From: Acheta domesticus
Lineage: Eukaryota; Arthropoda; Insecta; Orthoptera; Gryllidae
Reading direction: 5' to 3'
Assembly: GCA_031308135.1 (NCBI GenBank)
Contig: JAHLJT010000631.1
Span: 260,874,355-260,938,354, forward strand
DNA length: 64,000 nt
Shown: piece by piece, positions 60,181 to 64,000 of the stretch
Layout: the number at the start of each line of letters is the position of its first letter
Position numbering within the stretch: position 1 is the first letter of the stretch
Notes under the pieces: model-generated
Seen by the model: only the letters and a program-made list of their open reading frames with translations
Databases searched by the model: none
What the model was told of the DNA's origin: nothing
Program-made: the position numbers and the translations under genes

Positions 60181-61593
60181 CATTGTTTTATTAATTACAC
60201 AATATAATCATATTCAATGTAGTGTTTGTATTGAAGTGTGTTGACGTGTTGTAAAAGGTAGTGAAATAGAGAAGAAAGAAATGAGAAGAAAGAACTGTTG
60301 TGAAGTGCAGTGTAGTTAACAAGACATGTATTTATTAGTTTAAAATATCTGTATAGAATAGTCATAAAATGTAGAGTTCATGATATTATTGTTATTATTA
60401 TTATTGCTTTTATTGCTACCATTATTGATATTATTATTATTTTCAAATAATTTAAAGTTAAATTGCATTAATAATTTTAATTGTAATGTTTGTAAATTGC
60501 AGTGTCTGTAAATTCTATCTTTAATAAAGAAAACGCAGGGAGCATAATTTACTTTAGCGATGTAAAGTAAGCAACGATTTCCAGAATCCACGAGAAACAA
60601 AAGAGTACCTAGTTATGATTTAAAAATAGTACATCTGAAAAATCACAGGTCAGCTTATTTCTGGTCCGTCTGTGCAATGCCATCGCCGTTTCGGTTATTA
60701 CTTGATTCTTTAGTTAATTTAATCAAGATGCGGATGTACAATTCACTACGTTGTTCCGAACATAATGACTTCATCATATTACAAATATACAAATAATTTT
60801 GATAATAATAATTATACAAAACTAGTTCCATGTTTTAAAGTTGATGTAAAGATATCTGTATTTTCTTGTGTATTCATTACCTAAACATTTACCACTAATA
60901 CAAAGTTTTAATTAGTGATAGAATAATAATCAGCTCTGAAGCATTCGCATCAAATTAATAGAAAATGTATTAGTTGAATAGCATTCTGTTTCTTAGTTTG
61001 TATCAAACACTTAAGTCATTTTAAATAAATATTACGAAAGTTGCTATTCTTTACTCTTCCCGTGCTCGAATCCAGAGCGTGTTGAAAAATTACATGAAAT
61101 ATAAACATTGAAAATGCCTTCTTCTCAGCTTCCAAAGTTCTCCTGAACAACTGCTGGTGGCGCGTTGTACTACTTAAGTTCTCGTAAAGTAGCCCTACAT
61201 CTTGTTGATGAATGCATGCTTCTAAATGTTACACAATCATAAACAGAGTGAATTTGAAATGTGATTCTCAGTAAAACATTAAGCAAGGAATAGATACTAG
61301 TCGATGTCCTTAGATTTTGAATAAACAACGCAGTGCTCTATTGAGTAGAAACTCTTGGAGAAGAGAGACTGACGTCTTTTCATTTCGGCGTCGATGAATA
61401 GAACGATCTGCTATTGAAAATGTGTTTGTTATCGTGAAATTCAATCTCCCGCCTCTCGTGAGTCTTCGGAGGCTGAGAGCGCTCTGATTGCGAGAGGCGT
61501 TGTGAGCCATAAATCGGATAACTTCGGCTGAGAATCGAATGGCGCATTCAAATAAATTTAATTCCACATCTTTATAGCGTTTTAAAGTGATCC

Positions 61594-61801
61594 AATCGTG
61601 ATGTAGAGACACTTTAAATTGATGGAATGAGTTAATGATTAGGAGGTTAAGAACTATTTTTAAGTTCTAGAGTTATTTCATTTGATATTCGGAAGCTAGC
61701 CCGTGAATCGTGATGTAGAGACACTTTAAATTGATGGAATGAATTAATGATTAGGAGGTTAAGAACTATTTTTAAGTTCTAGAGTTATTTCATTTGATAT
61801 T
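61594..61801. repeat. Recent 112-bp tandem duplication
   Basis: The segment from AATCGTGATGTAGAGACACT (61594) recurs from 61706. The shared 96 bp differ by one base (GAGTTAATGA against GAATTAATGA). Each copy includes a small hairpin, AGAACTATTTTTAAGTTCT. Confidence 0.9.
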
Positions 61802-62734
61802 TTTATTCTATTTTTCACTTTGTATATGTGAGTGAACAGTGCTGCTTTGTTTTGTAACTCGTAAGCCTGAGTAATTTAATAATTAAAGTACTATATGGAT
61901 ATTTCGATGTTAAAAATTGAACAGTGCCACATGACGAGATATGAAATTGAAAAAAATCTAAGACATTTCAAATGGACTCGTATAACTTAAGATTCTTCTT
62001 TACGTCTTCTTTATTTTAGAAATAATCACGACTTATTTGAATAAACGTAAGGGAAAACGTTTTGCAGCATTTTAGAGCTCATTTTCACCTTTTACATGCA
62101 TCATTTATTTCAGAAAAGTGTGTTCATTTTAATATTAATTGTTGTTTTTTATTTAATGATATTCAATCAAATTTATTTAAGATGTTCAGTTATGATGAGC
62201 AATAGGCAGATTTTATTATCCACAGTTGTTTTTCTTTCGTTTCATTAAGAGATTCAGTTTTACTCACATATCGTTATTATATCAAATTCTCAATTCAATA
62301 TCTCGTAATTTTTTCGCAATATAATGACCGATAGTAATGTTAGTTTCTGCTTGAGTTATTAATTAGAGACATTATATGGTGTTTTACGTATGCCCATTCA
62401 GAATTTTTCTGTGTGTAGTTATTTGTGATTTCTTATTTTCATTGTTTTGTTCTGGGGGGGCAGAATACTGGTGGAGCTTGTGAAACTGTATTCAACTTAC
62501 GTTTGCGATCATTATTTTGGTTGGAATATTAATTTTTGTTGCTCTTGACAACTATAAAATATGTGGCAGAGTTTCGTTACATTGACGAAAAATTTTAGAA
62601 TATATATTCTGTAATCGATAGTAAGATGTAATTTCACCAATTTCATGATTTGACAAGAAAATATTTATGTTTTTTAATTTCTCTCTGATATTTATTTTAT
62701 ATAATAAAAATCTTCTGCTAAATTTAAGAAAAAA

Positions 62735-62990
62735 ATACTGGCGTGGACAAAAAAATGTCACCCTTTTGACGCCATCTGTTTTTTTACTTATTGAAGGTCG
62801 GTTTTTAACTACTAACGTCATGTAGCGACCACTGTAATATTGGGAGTAACGATAACGATATACCGGCACACTCCCAAACATCCATGCTCCGGGCGGGGTT
62901 CGAACCTGCAACCCTTCAGGCACGAGGCAGCTCCGGCTCTTCGGCCTTAGCGACCTCTGCTCTCCAGGCCGGCTACGCCATCCTTTTGGC
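62735..62990 (-). mobile_element. tRNA-derived SINE, family B
   Basis: The minus strand shows an A-box-like GGCGTAGCCGGCCTGGAGAG and a perfect B box GGTTCGAACCC (62901-62891 region), spaced as in tRNA. An unrelated tail follows (GTGTGCCGGTATATCG, CAGATGGCGTCAAAAGGGTG). It shares no body sequence with family A. The cloverleaf is imperfect, so a SINE is more likely than a tRNA gene. Confidence 0.6.
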
Positions 62991-63058
62991 CCATTCGCAC
63001 ACTAAAAATAGTAAGCGAAATCCCAGACAAGGAATGTCCCCAGGAGGGCGCTACTCAC

Positions 63059-63439
63059 CTATCATGGTGCCAACGATTAGAGCCACCCCACTGAAGAGTC
63101 CCACCCGTCTCTTGAGGTGAAGAGGGTCGTTCTCAGCTGCGCCGGGCCCCTCCAGCTGGTCTGATGGGTCGTCGCCTGCATCGCCCCCGGGCGCCCCGGC
63201 CGCCAGCGCCGCCCCGCCCCGCGCGGCCCCCAGGCAGCCCCCGGCCCCGCTGCCGGCGCTGCCCCCGGAGCCGGCCCGCCCGCGCCGCCCGCGCCACTCC
63301 GCGCCCTCATGCTTGCCGCCGCCGCCGCCCCCGCTGCCCCCGCCGCCGCCGCCGCCGCCGACTGTGCCGTTGCTGGTGCCGTTGCCCAAGCCCGCCGCGC
63401 CGAACTCGGCCGCCGCCGCCGCTGAAGCAGTAGAACTTT
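63059..63439 (-). CDS. SLC7 transporter exon: N-terminal tail and start of TM1
   Basis: This 381-bp exon (127 codons) starts after a pyrimidine-rich acceptor ending TTGTTGCAG (63448-63440) and ends at ATAG|GTGAGT (63059/63058). The first ~100 residues are hydrophilic and low in complexity: an Ala run, two Gly tracts of eight and six, then Arg/Gly- and Ala/Gly-rich sequence. An acidic stretch and LKRRVGLFSGVALIVGTMIG follow; this is the usual cytosolic lead into TM1 of SLC7 light chains. The frame was fixed by TM1 continuing in phase with the next exon. That frame meets a stop (TGA near 63494) just upstream and has no ATG, so the true start must lie in an exon to the right. The tail is longer and more Gly-rich than in vertebrate homologues, and its GC-rich DNA leaves other frames open too. 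The TM1 part is certain; the 5' boundary is inferred from the acceptor only. Confidence 0.85.
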
Positions 63440-63654
63440 CTGCAACAAGACAGGGAAGGCCTTTCTTTAGACGGTCGCTCGCCGGACAACTTCATGGTGG
63501 ACGACGCGCGGCAGATGGCGCTTTCGCTATCCTTTCGCTACTTACTACCGGACCTCTCACGAGTGTGTACTTCGCGGGGAGACAACTTGGGTTTGCGAGA
63601 CCTTAATATAGAGAACATCAAGAATTGTTGATAGATAAATTGATTAGTGTTTCT

Positions 63655-64000
63655 GGGCGAGGTAACTTCTAAGGACGTCAGTCCCGCAAGTGTAATGCAT
63701 GTTTCTTATCACGAGAGGGGGGCGGTGAACTTCCCCCGCTGGATGGTGAGATTCCTGTCGGCTAGCAAGGGTTTTCCCCAACCAAGTATCTCACTTGCGT
63801 GGCACCACCCCTGCCGGGGCAAACTTGGCTCGCGACTTCTCTCCCGGAATGTGTGAAAGTGTAGTGTATGTAAGTCTGTGTGTAAGTAAGGAGAAAGTAT
63901 AGGGCAAGGAAGAGGAAGGAAAGATCGTGCGCGTTCCGTGACGCGTTTGTTTGGGTACTGGTCCCCCATTCGCAAAATGTAGATTGGAGAAACCACTGAA
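63655..64000 (-). mobile_element. SINE family A, cut by the window edge
   Basis: The minus strand carries GGTTTCTCCAATCTACA, GACCAGTACCCAAACAAACG and GCGCACGATCTTTCCTTCC, then TTCCTTGCCCTATAC. The 3' part matches the 2.6-kb copy (CACCATCCAGCGGGGGAAG, CTTGCGGGACTGACGTCC). The tRNA-like head lies outside the window. It sits ~215 bp upstream of the first visible transporter exon. Confidence 0.65.

Larger units (their letters stand above)
55490..63058 (-). other. Intron of the transporter gene (7.6 kb)
   Basis: About 36% of this intron is a heptamer array. It also holds a MITE, a fold-back element, (ATT)n and (AAT)n tracts, a 112-bp tandem duplication and a SINE. Nothing further is recognised in 55900-56290, 60190-61590 or 61810-62730, which are AT-rich with only short open frames. 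Confidence 0.8.
1..63439 (-). other. Partial gene: SLC7-type amino acid transporter spanning the window
   Basis: Four minus-strand exons join in frame through canonical GT-AG sites into one continuous transporter protein: 63439-63059, 55489-55388, 30670-30428 and 10238-10113. Introns are 7,569, 24,717 and 20,189 bp. Neither end of the gene is in the window: the first visible exon begins at a splice acceptor, and the last ends at a donor (GAAG|GTAAGT at 10113/10112). The protein has the order expected of the APC superfamily: a hydrophilic N-terminus, TM1 broken at the GSGIF motif, then TM2 to TM5. From memory of the family the best match is the b(0,+)AT/SLC7A9 branch of heteromeric transporter light chains (exchange of neutral and cationic amino acids at the plasma membrane, paired with an SLC3 heavy chain). 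y+LAT or LAT identity is not excluded. Confidence is high for the family and moderate for the branch. Confidence 0.9.

Noticed and set aside
63077..63495. Alternative frames over the first visible exon, including an ATG start at 63495
   Set aside because: Only the frame ending in the TM1 sequence joins the next exon in phase. The ATG frame is different and runs into a low-complexity Arg-rich product.

Overview
The window is animal nuclear DNA, almost certainly from an insect. One multi-exon gene runs across all of it on the minus strand. The long AT-rich introns are filled with tRNA-derived SINEs, truncated LINEs, small DNA transposons and simple repeats. I see no bacterial or viral gene and no CRISPR array. 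I cannot name the species; very long introns and several ~450-bp SINEs suggest a large insect genome.

The gene encodes an SLC7-family light-chain amino acid transporter. It reads most like the b(0,+)AT/SLC7A9 branch within the LAT group. Four exons are visible, in transcription order: 63439-63059 (low-complexity N-terminal tail and start of TM1), 55489-55388 (rest of TM1, TM2), 30670-30428 (TM2 end to TM4, with the conserved heavy-chain disulfide cysteine) and 10238-10113 (TM5 region). The introns are 7.6, 24.8 and 20.2 kb. Upstream exons lie to the right of the window and downstream exons to the left. Every visible splice junction is phase 1, so each exon length is a multiple of three.

Intron 7.6 kb (55490-63058): a TA-flanked MITE about 45 bp upstream of the exon's acceptor, a fold-back element, a 2.7-kb array of a CCCTCCG heptamer that is G-rich on the transcribed RNA, (ATT)n tracts, a 112-bp tandem duplication and a second type of SINE.

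Intron 24.8 kb (30671-55387): a LINE fragment with an uninterrupted 654-codon reverse-transcriptase frame (49.3-52.1 kb), a jockey-like LINE tail (41.9-42.3 kb), two SINEs (45.1 and 46.4-46.9 kb), and several CpG-rich islands.

Intron 20.2 kb (10239-30427): a decayed LINE, G-rich minisatellites (12.0, 23.6 and 28.2 kb), MITEs and SINEs. Directly after the 30.4-kb exon, the last ~34 bp of that exon plus the start of the intron are repeated twice more at 95-96 bp spacing. Most changes between copies are silent, and the third copy keeps a perfect splice donor.

Left part (1-10112): one SINE, a TIR element with a short open frame, one copy of an ATCAGTGA-rich MITE, and otherwise AT-rich intron.

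The most unusual signals are the exon-tail triplication and the long G-rich intronic heptamer array. I did not find a convincing new multi-gene system. Calls rest on reading the sequence and on memory of protein families; no database was searched.
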